DNA from: JAWPMV01 sp038527215
GTDB lineage: Bacteria > Bacteroidota > Bacteroidia > J057
Length of the DNA stretch: 64,000 nucleotides
Assembly: GCA_038527215.1 (NCBI GenBank)
Contig: JBCBGC010000001.1
Span: forward strand, 1 to 64,000
Direction: 5' to 3'
Shown: positions 25,227 through 33,773 of the stretch, one piece after another
Layout of the letters: every line of letters starts with the position of its first letter
Position numbering within the stretch: position 1 is the stretch's first letter
Notes under the pieces: model-generated
Databases searched by the model: none
Told to the model about the DNA's origin: nothing
What the model saw: only the letters and a program-made list of their open reading frames with translations
Position numbers and translations under genes: made by a program

Positions 25227-27251
25227 ATGAAAAGACGTAACTTCATAAGAAATATGCTGCCCATGGCAGCAGCTCCCTTTGCCTTAAGCGGAATTCCTGT
25301 TAAAGCCATGTCTAGAAGCATGCTGGGGTTGAACAACTTCAGTTGTGAGGAGGTAGAGGATCGGGTCATGGTCCTGGTCCAGCTGGCAGGTGGTAATGAT
25401 GGATTGAACACCTTCATCCCCATCGACCAATATGGCATCTACCGCAACCTCCGTCCCAATATTGGGATCCGCGATACAGGATCCGGGGCCTACACCAATC
25501 TGGACAGTAGCCTGAGTATTCAGGATCAGGTCGGCGTTCATCCCGACTTCATGGCGGTAAAAGACCTGTATGACAATGGCCGCATCAACATTATCCAGGA
25601 TGTGTGCTACCAGGACAACAATAAATCCCACTTTAAGGGCACCGATATTTGGTTGGCAGGCCGGGATGGGACCACCGCAACCCAGACGAATTCTGGTTGG
25701 GTAGGACGTTATCTCGACCACAGATTTCCGGATTATCCGGAGATTTATCCCAACGCCAATATGCCTGATCCCCTGGGACTGCAGTTGGGAAGCACCACGC
25801 TTTCTCTAGGCTACTATCGCTATTCTGGTATTCCAGTAGGCATGGCCCTCAAGGGAGATCCTGGAGATTTTTACAACCTGGTTGCTGGAGTAGGAGGGCC
25901 GCTCATGGCCAACTTCCCTGCCGGGCACTATGGTTCTGAGCTGCAGTATCTGACAGATATCGAAAGAAATACCGGGCAGTACGCCTCTCGCCTGCTCAGT
26001 GTATATAACAATGGTTCCAATTCGGTTTCTTATCCGACCGGCTATACCGGTAGCGGGACTTCCTATAGCTCCAACTACCTTTCCGAGCAGCTGAGTATTG
26101 TGGCGCGCTTGATTAGCGGCGGCTGCAAAACCAAGTTCTATCTGGTGCGTCTCAACGGTTTCGATACCCATGACGGGCAAGTAGATGGAGGCTCCCCTCA
26201 CACCGGAGGACACGCGGTATTGTTGAACTTCCTTTCTGAGGCTTTACGGGCCTTCCAAAATGACCTGGCTGGACTGGGGCTGGAAGACCGGGTGATGACC
26301 GTTACTTTCTCGGAGTTTGGCCGGACCGCACCTGAAAATGGTAGCTTGGGAACCGACCACGGGACCACCGCGCCTATGATCATCATGGGCAAAGGGGTAA
26401 ATCCTGGTATGACAGGGACCAACGTAGATTTGTCCCAAATTCAAAACAACAACATCGTTCCTTTTCAGCACGATTACCGGCAGATTTTTACCACCCTGCT
26501 ACAAGACTGGATGGGAGCGGGCTCAGGTTCTCTCTCAGCGGCAGAAATGAACAGTTTCTCAGCCAATAAACTGGACCTGGTCAATAATAGCTTACCCGAT
26601 GGCAATGGTAACTACATCAACTACGTGGCGGATCCGATCTGCTATGATGGAGATGTTACCACCGTCTTCCCGGTAGAATTCCTGGACTTTGAAGCCACCC
26701 TTCAATCTGACCAAAGTGTCATATGTGAATGGAGCACCGCCCGGGAAATGAACAATGAATTATTTGAAATCGAGCGCTCCTTAGACGGGATGGTTTTCGA
26801 AAGTATAGGCGAGGTACCTGGGGCAGGAAACTCCAACAGCGTACAATCCTATGACTTCACCGATACCCATCCCCTGACTGGAACCTCTTATTATCGCCTT
26901 CGTCAGGTAGACTTCGATGGACGTTTTACCTATTCTGAGGTGCGAAAAGTAGAGTTGACCTTCCAGCCAGACCTCGCCCTGGAATACACCTTCTACCCCA
27001 ATCCGGTGAAAGAAGTATTACGGGTGCGCCTGGAAGCCTCGGCTTCTTCTGAGTATCCGGCTTTTATGCGACTCAATACCACTACCGGAGCTACCGTCGC
27101 CCAGAAAAGCATTTCGATTTCCGAAGGTACCAACGAATTCACCTTACCTCTTGGCAACCTTAGCCCAGGCATGTATTTCGCAGAGATTACCATCCTCAAC
27201 CTTGGACGAGCTGAGCGCCTCGGTTGGGCCAAAGTTGTAGTTGCTCCTTAG
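25227..27251 (+). CDS. DUF1501-domain protein with Tat-like signal and T9SS tail
   Basis: The 674-aa protein starts MKRRNFIRNMLPMAAAPFALSG, which matches a twin-arginine signal (RRNFI). The DUF1501 (sulfatase-superfamily-like) domain spans about 45-460: VLVQLAGGNDGLNTFIP, NKSHFKGTDIWLAG, FDTHDGQVDGGSPHTGGHAVLL, TFSEFGRTAPENGSLGTDHGTTAP. The His/Asp positions are those expected of metal-binding in the superfamily. Residues about 480-590 are a beta domain often found before T9SS tails (CEWSTAREMNNELFEIERS, YYRLRQVDFDG), followed by a type A tail (FYPNPVKEVL). Tat plus T9SS implies folding in the cytoplasm before surface export. It probably acts with the upstream DUF1800 protein. Confidence 0.9.
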   Translation: MKRRNFIRNMLPMAAAPFALSGIPVKAMSRSMLGLNNFSCEEVEDRVMVLVQLAGGNDGLNTFIPIDQYGIYRNLRPNIGIRDTGSGAYTNLDSSLSIQDQVGVHPDFMAVKDLYDNGRINIIQDVCYQDNNKSHFKGTDIWLAGRDGTTATQTNSGWVGRYLDHRFPDYPEIYPNANMPDPLGLQLGSTTLSLGYYRYSGIPVGMALKGDPGDFYNLVAGVGGPLMANFPAGHYGSELQYLTDIERNTGQYASRLLSVYNNGSNSVSYPTGYTGSGTSYSSNYLSEQLSIVARLISGGCKTKFYLVRLNGFDTHDGQVDGGSPHTGGHAVLLNFLSEALRAFQNDLAGLGLEDRVMTVTFSEFGRTAPENGSLGTDHGTTAPMIIMGKGVNPGMTGTNVDLSQIQNNNIVPFQHDYRQIFTTLLQDWMGAGSGSLSAAEMNSFSANKLDLVNNSLPDGNGNYINYVADPICYDGDVTTVFPVEFLDFEATLQSDQSVICEWSTAREMNNELFEIERSLDGMVFESIGEVPGAGNSNSVQSYDFTDTHPLTGTSYYRLRQVDFDGRFTYSEVRKVELTFQPDLALEYTFYPNPVKEVLRVRLEASASSEYPAFMRLNTTTGATVAQKSISISEGTNEFTLPLGNLSPGMYFAEITILNLGRAERLGWAKVVVAP

Positions 27252-27308
27252 GGAGTGCTCATTCCGCTCTTTACTTTACCTGATTCCCATAAGGGATAAA
27301 ATATGGCA

Positions 27309-27333
27309 CCCCTCTTGCGCAAGCAAGAGGGGG
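27309..27333. other. Strong hairpin after the DUF1501 gene
   Basis: CCCCTCTTGC and GCAAGAGGGG pair perfectly around GCAA. There is no T-run on either side, so it is more likely an mRNA 3' stabiliser or attenuating structure than a standard terminator. Confidence 0.5.
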
Positions 27334-27445
27334 GATGGCCAGCACCTTTTGTCAACCCCCGATCACTGCTAGCGGGAGGATTGTTATTAGGGGAAGTCAC
27401 ATGGAGCACGGCTGGTTCATGTGAGCTTCTCAAACCTAATTAAAC

Positions 27446-30316
27446 ATGGGAAAACCTTTGCAACACGCTTTACTATTGAAAACTTTCTCTCACAAACCTG
27501 TTAATCCCCTTTATTCTTTTTTGCTGATCCTGATGACGGTGGCTTCCTGCTTCTCTGTGCAGGCTACCAATTACTACGTCAGCCCGAATGGCAATGACAG
27601 TAATGCCGGAACAGCTGCCCAGCCTTTCCGCACCCTGGAACACGGCATCAACCAGCTGGCCCCGGGAGATTCCCTAAAATTGATGGCCGGGACCTATCGG
27701 GAAGGAGAAATCTATATCAACAATGGCGGTACCTCCAATTTACCCGTAGTCATTCAAGGGGCAGGACCTCGTCAGACCTTTATCAAAGGCTCTGAAGTGG
27801 TGTCTGGATGGACCCAGCACAGTGGGAATATCTGGCGGACTTCCTGGACGACCAATAGTCAGCAGGTGTTCGCCGATGGACAGCATTTGCAGCAAATCGG
27901 CAATAAATCTGATTGGCATAATACCTATCTGGAACCGGTGGGCAGTGGCCTGGGCGATATGACGCCCGGCTCCTTTTTCTTTGATGGCGGGAGCAACACC
28001 CTGTACGTGCAACTCTCCAACGGTGGCAACCCCAACAATGTCCTCATGGAAGCCAGTGTGAAGAATTTTCTGCTGGACGGAGAAAACCGCTCCTCTTATG
28101 TCACCTTTTGTGATCTGACCCTGGCCCATAGCAACGGTACCCATGACGGTGGCCGGGGCTATCTGCTGAAAACCGGACCAAAAGGTTGGGTGCTGGAGAA
28201 TATGACCATGGAATACGGCGACTTCATGTGTGTGAACCTGGTTGGGGTAGAGCACTTGATGAAAAACTGTACCATCCAATACGGTGGAGATGTAGGCCTC
28301 GATATGAATAACTCCGATTCTGCGCACGGCTGGGCCTGGTATGAAGGTTCCCCCCGCATGAACACGGTGGTAGAAGGCTGCCTGTTTACCAAAAACAACT
28401 ATCGTAATTTTGATTTCTGGTGGCATGGCGGAGCCATGAAGCTCATTCCTGCCATTAAGGGACTCACTGTACGAGGCAACCGCGTGGAGGATAATAATGG
28501 TCCCGGCATTTGGTTTGATCATGCCGTGGGAGAAAATATCATCACCGATAACCTCTGTATCGGCAATGCTATCGGGATTTTTTACGAAATCCAGCCCAAC
28601 GTTACTTCCACTGATTTCGGGGCCGTAATTTGTAACAACCGGGTGATTCGTTCCGAGTACCAGGGGATTTACGTTTCTGCCTCCAGCAATGTGGTGGTCC
28701 AGCACAATACCCTGTATCACTGCTGGGCTGGGATCGTGGTACACGGCATGCCCCGGGGAGACTTTGACCTCTATAATAATGTCATCAAGAAGAATGTCCT
28801 GTTTGGCACTGACATTGGCGACCTGATTCAGTTTGAAGGGACCGATGCTGGTAACAATCAAGTCGATAGCAACTTCTACGTTACGGGCTTGCCGCTGCCA
28901 AACGGGTCCATCAAAAATAATCCGCGCATTGGCGTAGTCAATGGCGGTGGCTATAACATCAATTACACCAGCCTAAGCGACCTGCGTTCCAATACCAACT
29001 ATGGAGAAGGAGCCCTTTCCGGAGACCCCATGTGGACTGATCCGGAGGCTTATGATTTCACCAAAGATGCCAATAGCCCTGCGGCGGGTCTGGGGTACCA
29101 ACCTGCCTGCTGCTGTGATGATGTGATCCGCAACGGAGGCGATTTTGGTTCCAGTGATTCCACCAATACCGGCGGCGGCACCGGGAGTGGCAGCGGAGGA
29201 GGAACCGGTGGTACTGGGGGCGGTACCGGCGGCACCGGAGGCGGAAATGGGGGCGGAGGTACCTCTGCCTTACCAGGCATCCGCATCAATTCCGGTGGAG
29301 GAGATTACACTACCGCCGACGGACGCATATTTGTCCAGGACACCTATTATCAGGGTAATACCAATGTATTTGTGGGCGGTGATCCGGTAGGTGCGACCAC
29401 GGAAGATGATCTCTACAATGTAGGCCGCTACAGTACCAACTTTAGCTATAATATTCCGGTACAAAACGACACCTTTACGGTGATCCTGCACTTCTCTGAG
29501 CCAGGTTGGCCCACGGCTGGTTTGCGCATCTTTGATGTGAATATCGAAGGAGGTCCCGTAGAACTGGACGAATACGACGTAGCCGCTTTGGTTGGAAACT
29601 ATTACGCCCGGGTAGAGGTCTTTGAGGACGTCGTGGTAACCGATGGGGAAATGACCATCGAACTAGTAGCCAGTAAATCTGACGCCATTATCTCTGGCCT
29701 GGAAGTGATTCCTACCGGGGACCAAAGTGGCGGGGGAACTACTTTCCCCATTGAACTGCTGAGTTTTGACGCTACGCCACATCCGATTCAGCAACTCGTA
29801 GAGCTGGAATGGGCCACGGGCTTTGAACAAGACAACCAATACTTCACCGTAGAGCGCTCCATTGACGGGCAGTTGTTCTCCGCGTTGGAGCAGGTGCCGA
29901 GTCAGGGGAATGCCACCAGCGTGCAGACCTACCGAACCTACGACCGTCAGCCTATCGAGGGACGAAGCTATTATCGTCTCAAGCAGACGGACATCAATGG
30001 CGCTTTTACCTATTCCGATCGGGTGGAAGTAAACTTTGAGCCGGGAGAAGGCATCAGTTTACTGGCCTATCCCATGCCTGTCAAGACGGGACAGCCGCTG
30101 CAAGTTGAGATCACGGCCGCGCTGGAGGTAGAAGGGAATTTCCTCCTGAAAAATGTAGCTGGCCAGGTGATTTGGCGTACGCAACTGGCTGACGCACTGG
30201 ATGGTAACACCCAACGGGTGATTGAAATAGACACCGGTCGTATGTCTCCTGGAATCTATTACCTGGAACTGGACAAACATCAGCACATTGGCCACAAACT
30301 TATTTTAATCCGTTAG
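27446..30316 (+). CDS. Right-handed beta-helix (pectate-lyase-like) protein with malectin domain and T9SS tail
   Basis: The 956-aa protein has a late-starting signal peptide (hydrophobic core near residues 22-45, ending in VQAT). The parallel beta-helix region spans about 46-560: NYYVSPNGNDSNAGTAAQPFRTL is the DUF1565-type opening, followed by many NNR/GNRVEDNN-type turns. This fold is shared by polysaccharide lyases and epimerases acting on uronates. A Gly/Thr/Ser-rich linker (about 570-610) leads to a malectin carbohydrate-binding domain (about 612-755; INSGGGDYTTADGRIF, VILHFSEPGW). Then come the pre-CTD beta domain (ELEWATGFEQDNQYFTVERS) and a sorting tail with the variant YPMPVK. Catalytic residues cannot be fixed by eye. 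Confidence 0.85.
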   Translation: MGKPLQHALLLKTFSHKPVNPLYSFLLILMTVASCFSVQATNYYVSPNGNDSNAGTAAQPFRTLEHGINQLAPGDSLKLMAGTYREGEIYINNGGTSNLPVVIQGAGPRQTFIKGSEVVSGWTQHSGNIWRTSWTTNSQQVFADGQHLQQIGNKSDWHNTYLEPVGSGLGDMTPGSFFFDGGSNTLYVQLSNGGNPNNVLMEASVKNFLLDGENRSSYVTFCDLTLAHSNGTHDGGRGYLLKTGPKGWVLENMTMEYGDFMCVNLVGVEHLMKNCTIQYGGDVGLDMNNSDSAHGWAWYEGSPRMNTVVEGCLFTKNNYRNFDFWWHGGAMKLIPAIKGLTVRGNRVEDNNGPGIWFDHAVGENIITDNLCIGNAIGIFYEIQPNVTSTDFGAVICNNRVIRSEYQGIYVSASSNVVVQHNTLYHCWAGIVVHGMPRGDFDLYNNVIKKNVLFGTDIGDLIQFEGTDAGNNQVDSNFYVTGLPLPNGSIKNNPRIGVVNGGGYNINYTSLSDLRSNTNYGEGALSGDPMWTDPEAYDFTKDANSPAAGLGYQPACCCDDVIRNGGDFGSSDSTNTGGGTGSGSGGGTGGTGGGTGGTGGGNGGGGTSALPGIRINSGGGDYTTADGRIFVQDTYYQGNTNVFVGGDPVGATTEDDLYNVGRYSTNFSYNIPVQNDTFTVILHFSEPGWPTAGLRIFDVNIEGGPVELDEYDVAALVGNYYARVEVFEDVVVTDGEMTIELVASKSDAIISGLEVIPTGDQSGGGTTFPIELLSFDATPHPIQQLVELEWATGFEQDNQYFTVERSIDGQLFSALEQVPSQGNATSVQTYRTYDRQPIEGRSYYRLKQTDINGAFTYSDRVEVNFEPGEGISLLAYPMPVKTGQPLQVEITAALEVEGNFLLKNVAGQVIWRTQLADALDGNTQRVIEIDTGRMSPGIYYLELDKHQHIGHKLILIR

Positions 30317-30489
30317 ATACAAGATATAATGTATGTTTGGTCAAATTTTTCCTCTTCACCTTTACAGACCAGGCTCAAATTGGTCAGATAAAGGATAGCC
30401 CGTCCTTTAACACATGGCCAGGGAGTTTACCGGAAAAAAGGCCCGAGAGAGAAATTGACTGAACAACATAAAAGCCGAACAACCCAAAA

Positions 30490-30518
30490 GGTCGTCCCAT
30501 CAGGACGGCCTTTTTCTC
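30490..30518 (+). terminator. Intrinsic terminator after the beta-helix gene
   Basis: GGTCGTCC (30490-30497) pairs with GGACGGCC (30503-30510) around CATCA; T5 follows. Confidence 0.85.
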
Positions 30519-30567
30519 TTTCCTTTATTCCTTTTATCTTATAGCTCAGAAACCATGACCTTAAAAC

Positions 30568-31413
30568 ATGAACCTCCTTCGGATTGCCCTTTTTTCCCTT
30601 TCCCTTACCAGTCTGTTGCTGGGCTGTGGCCCGCGCTTACCGGAAAAAATCCTGAGCCAATATCAGGTGAGTGCTGATTACCGCTGGTCTGGGGATAGCC
30701 TGAAGATCACACTGTCCAATAGCCTGGGGGCCCCTTTACGTTTTTTTGCGAAATCCTCATCCGATAGTCTGAAAAAGACCCTAAAGCCCTATTTTCCCGT
30801 GCTGGTGCCTCCTTTTCAAGATACCATGTTCCAGCTGTTAGTGGAGGCTGATATCCCCGATAAAGAGGCGGCCAAAATCTACTTTTCTTCCAGCCTGGGA
30901 GATGTGAACCGGGAAATCAAAAAGCAAGCCCTGAGCTTACCTTTTCCCGCTGGGCGTCAGTATAAAATCATTCAAGGGTACAATGGCAGCTATTCTCATA
31001 ATTCGACTTTTTCCCGTTATGCCATTGATTTCAGTACAGCGGTCGGAGATACCATCTGTGCCGCAGATTCTGGCTATGTAGTAGGTGTCATCAAAGGCTA
31101 TGAGCATGGAGGGAATAATCGAAAATGGCGGAACTACGCCAATTATATCACCCTGTATCATCCGCATAGTGGGGTGATGACGCAGTACGTTCACCTGGAT
31201 CATCTGGGAAGTTTTGTCAAGTTGGGAGACCGGGTAAGCATGGGACAAGCCATTGGTATTTCCGGAATGACCGGCTGGACTTCGATAGAGCACTTACACT
31301 TCAATGTTATTGTGCCTCAGGAAAAAGGGGCTGCTTCTACGACCTGCACGTTTGTAGAAGGCTACGAAGGAAAAAACCTACGCAAAGGGCAGTGGGTGAA
31401 AAAAGTAAAATGA
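30568..31413 (+). CDS. M23-family peptidase lipoprotein
   Basis: The 281-aa product has a lipoprotein signal with lipobox LLGC (Cys near residue 20). The C-terminal half (about 130-275) is a peptidase M23/LytM fold, a Zn-dependent glycyl-glycine or peptidoglycan endopeptidase: SHNSTFSRYAIDF carries the first zinc ligands (His and Asp), YVHLDH the central His, and HLHFNV the final HxH. The usual HxGxD is spread out (H then RYAIDF), which may mean altered geometry. The N-terminal about 110 residues are a beta domain of unknown role. The stop overlaps the next gene's ATG (ATGA), so they are translationally coupled. Confidence 0.85.
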   Translation: MNLLRIALFSLSLTSLLLGCGPRLPEKILSQYQVSADYRWSGDSLKITLSNSLGAPLRFFAKSSSDSLKKTLKPYFPVLVPPFQDTMFQLLVEADIPDKEAAKIYFSSSLGDVNREIKKQALSLPFPAGRQYKIIQGYNGSYSHNSTFSRYAIDFSTAVGDTICAADSGYVVGVIKGYEHGGNNRKWRNYANYITLYHPHSGVMTQYVHLDHLGSFVKLGDRVSMGQAIGISGMTGWTSIEHLHFNVIVPQEKGAASTTCTFVEGYEGKNLRKGQWVKKVK

Positions 31414-31754
31414 TCCCTATGGAAGGATCAGGATATATCAGCTTGTATGCAGCACCGGTGCTCATTTGGGCCTTGGGTTATCTGCACACCGGGAAGTTTG
31501 TCCGGCCCCGCTGGAAAATTCCGGGCAAGTTCCTCTTTTATGTGGGCGTATCAGCTGCGCTGACCTATTTTTTGGGCTATTGGAGCTTACTCTTTATCAT
31601 CGGGCACCAGGCCCTGGGCCTGATTTTTCACATCCGGGTCTGTAAAAAACACCAGATCAATTGGCTGAACTGCGAGCCGCGCGAGCGCTACCTGGCCTTG
31701 CAGGAACAGTGGGCCAGAGGGGAGTTTGGCGATAAGCCGAAGCCCGGCGGTTAG
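31410..31754 (+). CDS. Small membrane protein of unknown function
   Basis: A start at the ATG overlapping the previous stop (ATGA at 31410) is preferred over an upstream GTG at 31392. The 114-aa product has two or three hydrophobic segments (YISLYAAPVLIWALGYL, FLFYVGVSAALTYFLGYWSLLFIIGHQALGLIF) and a soluble C-terminus (EPRERYLALQEQWARGEFGDKPKPGG). No family is recognised. Translational coupling to the M23 peptidase gene suggests a related envelope role. Confidence 0.65.
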   Translation: MIPMEGSGYISLYAAPVLIWALGYLHTGKFVRPRWKIPGKFLFYVGVSAALTYFLGYWSLLFIIGHQALGLIFHIRVCKKHQINWLNCEPRERYLALQEQWARGEFGDKPKPGG

Positions 31755-32950
31755 GCCTCCCGCATTTCCTGTATTTTTTTCTGCCGCAACTGCATTTCCT
31801 TCAACTCATCATCTGTTACCACTTCTGTCCCGAGCCCGGTATCCCGTATGGCCGTGATCAGGTCTAAGAGGGCTTCCGAAGTTTGGATTAATTGTTGACT
31901 GCGCGCATCCACCTTATCATTAGCAAAAGGTCTGAGGTTGTAGAAAAGGCGGTTGATCCGGCCGATATAAAGATGTTTTGCTGGCTCTTTTTGAAAACTT
32001 ATGAAGGCCTCCTCAAACTCCTGGAAAGGCATGATTTCCAGTCGCCGGGCCACCCCATCCGATTCCTGCCGTTGCAGCATATGGTCGCCAATGGCTCGCT
32101 GCCAGTCTTTGTAAATCCAGGAGACGCGACGAGAAATGGTAGAAATACAAGTGGTGCGATAGCGACGAATCAGCTCCTCAGGTACCCCTTCTCCATGATC
32201 CAGAGAGCCACAGAGTTTGTGAGCAATCCGGGAGAGTAATTCGATTTGGTCCTCTTCCGGCAACTGGTGCGGGCGCTCCACCTCCTGGGTGCTCATATAG
32301 TCAATCACCGCTTTTTCGATATCCTTTTCCCACTGATATTTTTCATTTTGCTGGGCTTTCTTGGGGACCTCCATGTTCCAGCGCTGCGCCAGGTAGGAGA
32401 CCTGAGCCCCTGCACTCAAATGATTGGAGGACAGGGCACTTTGAAAAGCCTCAATCGCATCCTCCAGCCGGGTGTTGGTAGCATCCTTGCTGACGGCCAG
32501 GCTAGCTACCTCCAGGCGGACTGCTCTGATCCAGCCCAGTACGGAACAAAGCCGATATAAGGTGGAGATATAGTTGTACTGATAATATTCTATATCCGGT
32601 GCATCACTGCGGAGGTAGCGTGGCTGGGTCAGGAAGATATCCTGGAGTCGGGAGATCAGGGATTCCAAGGCCATCAGGAGCGGATAGCCATAGACTTTAA
32701 AGGATTTGAATTCTTGCTTAATCTCCTGTTGTTTATTCCGTCGGCTTTCCCAGTATTCTTTGGCCATAAAGAGGGCCAGGGTAAAAACCCCGGTAACCAG
32801 GGGAATCAGAAATTCTTTATAAGAAAGCAGCGTATCCAGCAAGTTTTGAGGTTCATCCTCAGCCGTAGATTGGTTGATAGCCACTACCACGGAATCAGCG
32901 ATGGCTTGAATCAGCGCATCTAGCTGGGCGGGATCCAGGGTGTCATGCAT
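31751..32950 (-). CDS. Hypothetical single-span membrane protein
   Basis: The frame extends to 33085, but the ATG at 32950 (MHDTLDPAQLDALIQ) gives a cleaner N-terminus (399 aa). One membrane segment lies near residues 45-62 (FLIPLVTGVFTLALFMA). The rest is a long helical cytoplasmic region with many charged residues (EYWESRRNKQQEIKQEFKSF; EDAIEAFQSAL; KAVIDYMSTQEVERPHQ). No catalytic motif or family is recognised. It overlaps the 3' end of the convergent small membrane gene by 4 bp. Confidence 0.6.
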   Translation of the reverse strand: MHDTLDPAQLDALIQAIADSVVVAINQSTAEDEPQNLLDTLLSYKEFLIPLVTGVFTLALFMAKEYWESRRNKQQEIKQEFKSFKVYGYPLLMALESLISRLQDIFLTQPRYLRSDAPDIEYYQYNYISTLYRLCSVLGWIRAVRLEVASLAVSKDATNTRLEDAIEAFQSALSSNHLSAGAQVSYLAQRWNMEVPKKAQQNEKYQWEKDIEKAVIDYMSTQEVERPHQLPEEDQIELLSRIAHKLCGSLDHGEGVPEELIRRYRTTCISTISRRVSWIYKDWQRAIGDHMLQRQESDGVARRLEIMPFQEFEEAFISFQKEPAKHLYIGRINRLFYNLRPFANDKVDARSQQLIQTSEALLDLITAIRDTGLGTEVVTDDELKEMQLRQKKIQEMREA

Positions 32951-33217
32951 GGGGGCGACAGTCAGTCGATTCGTAATATTTCTAATGTCGAAAAAAAATA
33001 TGAGAAAATCATCTGTTCTTCGAATAGCTTGAAAAGCAAGAATGCTGACATTTGCTAAAGTCCGCCTGAGGAGATTTTTTGCCACTATGCTGAGGCTAGG
33101 CTAATATTTTGCTGGTTTTGTCCAAAAATAAAAAGTCAGCCTAACAGAACTCCCGGTTTATTTGCCTTACGCTTTTGTTGACCCGAAAAAGGATGTGGAC
33201 TAATTTAACCCTCTGTT

Positions 33218-33760
33218 ATGCGTAGATTAAAGACTGCTTTGGCGTTCGCTAAGAATGTGCGAACCACGGGGGCTCTGTATGAGACCAGCCGTAAGGTTGA
33301 ATTAGAAATTACTTCCAAGATTACCGCCGCACCGGAACAGGTGTTTGTGGAGTTTGGGCTGGGACACGGCAACATCACCCAGGAAATTCTCAATCACATA
33401 TCTCCTACTTCCCGTCTCTATTCTTTTGAGGTAAAAGAAGAGTTTTGTGCCCATGTAGCGGAGAACATTCAAGACCCGCGCCTGCACATCCTTAACCACA
33501 GTGCGGCTGAACTGGCCAAGCATGTCCCCGGTCCCGTAGACGGCATTGTCTCCTCTTTGCCGTTGACCCTTTTTCCCACGGAACTACGCGAACAAATCCT
33601 TACCGGAGCCTACGCCCATTTACGTCCTGGGGCACACTTTAGCCAGGTGATGTACAGCAAACGTCTGCTGAAAAAATTCCACCAGCTATTCGATGGAGTA
33701 GAGGTCAAGCGCTTTGTGAGCATCCCCTTCGAGTTTATCTTTCATTGCAGGAAAGAGTAG
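33218..33760 (+). CDS. SAM-dependent methyltransferase, phospholipid N-methyltransferase-like
   Basis: The 180-aa product is a compact class I methyltransferase. VFVEFGLGHGNITQEIL (residues about 42-58) is the SAM-binding glycine motif, followed by LYSFEVKEEF (acidic end of strand 2) and VDGIVSSLPLTLFP, which resembles the catalytic-loop VSGLPL motif of PmtA-type phosphatidylethanolamine N-methyltransferases. Family knowledge suggests methylation of a membrane lipid head group, but rRNA adenine dimethylases share the fold. It is followed 13 bp later by a TPR gene, possibly in one operon. Confidence 0.75.
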   Translation: MRRLKTALAFAKNVRTTGALYETSRKVELEITSKITAAPEQVFVEFGLGHGNITQEILNHISPTSRLYSFEVKEEFCAHVAENIQDPRLHILNHSAAELAKHVPGPVDGIVSSLPLTLFPTELREQILTGAYAHLRPGAHFSQVMYSKRLLKKFHQLFDGVEVKRFVSIPFEFIFHCRKE

Positions 33761-33773
33761 GGGAAGAGATTAA

